Source: Planctomycetota bacterium (GTDB lineage Bacteria > Planctomycetota > Planctomycetia > Planctomycetales > Planctomycetaceae). From it: 5,752 nt of DNA. Positions within the stretch are counted from its first letter, which is position 1. Every line of letters starts with the position of its first letter. The DNA is taken from positions 1 to 5,752 of the forward strand of contig JAPLOC010000706.1 in the NCBI GenBank assembly GCA_026692825.1, read 5' to 3'. The notes beneath the pieces were generated by a model. It worked only from the letters and a program-made list of their open reading frames with translations, was not told where the DNA came from and ran no database searches. Made by a program: the position numbers and the translations under genes. This document shows positions 5,240-5,752 of the stretch, in pieces.

Positions 5240-5752
5240 CTATCCGCGAGCGTTCAGCTTGATCGTCGGATCGTCGGACACGTTGACCCAAACGTGTACG
5301 TGCGGGAATCCACGATAATGCCAGACGAACGACGGTCCTTCGAGACGCCATACGTCCCATTCGCCGTCGTCCCCCAAGTCAATCGAACTTCCATCACTGG
5401 CCTTCCGATAGTACGAGAGCCGACAGGCGTCGAGCCCTCCTTGCGCTTCCACCAGTTTCAGCGCTTCCGTCTGGTCGGCCGCACGGTACGGCTCCAGCAA
5501 TGTGCGAAGAACCTCGCGGGCATGGTCTTTCTGGTCCGCCGACAGTTCCGCGATCGGCAATCCGGGAATCTCCCCCTTCCCTCGGAACCCGACGTCACTC
5601 TCATGCGGCGTCAGCTCGACCAAAGATTTCTCGCGCTGTTTCCCATCCAGCATCTGAAACAGCTTGTTCGCCTTCTTCGCCTGATGCCAGAAGACATTCC
5701 CCGGGTGCCCAACCATCTCGTTGAATCCCGAAGCGGCGTGCCCGTAGAAAAT
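5240..5752 (-). CDS. DUF3500-like protein, C-terminal part (runs off window)
   Basis: The frame is open to the window edge, giving 170 residues with no N-terminus. ATG 5716 is internal to the longer frame and probably not the start, since the twelve codons before it (IFYGHAASGFNE) continue smoothly. Recognisable parts are PGNVFWHQAKKANKLFQMLDGKQREKSLV, ELSADQKDHAREVLRTLLEPYR, and the C-terminal block DGEWDVWRLEG, then PSFVWHYRGFPHVHVWVNV. The last block, with its His and Trp residues, is typical of DUF3500 proteins, a family of unknown function; many members are thought to be exported. No signal peptide can be judged because the N-terminus is missing. It lies on the same strand as the three-gene group and 82 bases upstream of it, so cotranscription is possible but not shown. 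Confidence 0.75.
   Translation of the reverse strand: MFYGHAASGFNEMVGHPGNVFWHQAKKANKLFQMLDGKQREKSLVELTPHESDVGFRGKGEIPGLPIAELSADQKDHAREVLRTLLEPYRAADQTEALKLVEAQGGLDACRLSYYRKASDGSSIDLGDDGEWDVWRLEGPSFVWHYRGFPHVHVWVNVSDDPTIKLNARG

Overview
The window looks like chromosomal DNA of a GC-rich bacterium, most likely a planctomycete. This rests on the style of the proteins (a DUF3500-like protein, a 'TTYRW...WAGGFTG' TIM-barrel sugar isomerase-like protein, an HTH-EIIA fusion), on the intergenic repeats, and on the lack of clear Shine-Dalgarno sequences. It is inference from remembered family patterns; no search was run.

Left part (1-1929, plus strand). Positions 21-202 hold a pair of C/G-rich palindromic repeats in inverted orientation, resembling a small non-autonomous element. 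After an apparently empty stretch, a sigma70-like promoter (TTGACA 293-298, TATCGT 317-322) points to a transcript starting near 330. From there, 330-493 folds into a nested structure (a long terminal stem, a branched msr-like half, and a strong msd-like hairpin). It lies directly upstream of a 466-residue reverse transcriptase (529-1929) of the retron type, with QGAPTSP and YADD motifs and a long N-terminal extension. Promoter, structured RNA and RT together make a candidate complete retron with no separate effector gene visible. This is the most notable system in the window.

Middle (1930-2419). A roughly 490-base intergenic region between convergent genes. It holds a stem-loop just after the RT, a 9-bp tandem repeat (2044-2079), an 8-bp GAAA-capped hairpin (2159-2178), and a compact block of closely packed hairpins (2271-2400). 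The block could be a structured RNA, a dispersed repeat or a two-way terminator.

Right part (2420-5752, minus strand). Genes are listed in transcription order. The C-terminal end of a DUF3500-like protein runs off the window edge (5752-5240). After an 82-base gap come three tightly packed genes: a xylose-isomerase-like TIM-barrel protein (5157-4219), an HTH domain fused to a PTS EIIA domain (4209-3361, 9 bases after the previous stop), and an alpha/beta-hydrolase-fold protein (3364-2420, overlapping by ATGA). The hydrolase has lost its nucleophile serine and catalytic histidine, and the TIM-barrel protein seems to lack several usual metal ligands. Two of the three products may therefore be non-catalytic, perhaps acting as binding or regulatory partners of the EIIA-type sensor protein; that link is speculative.
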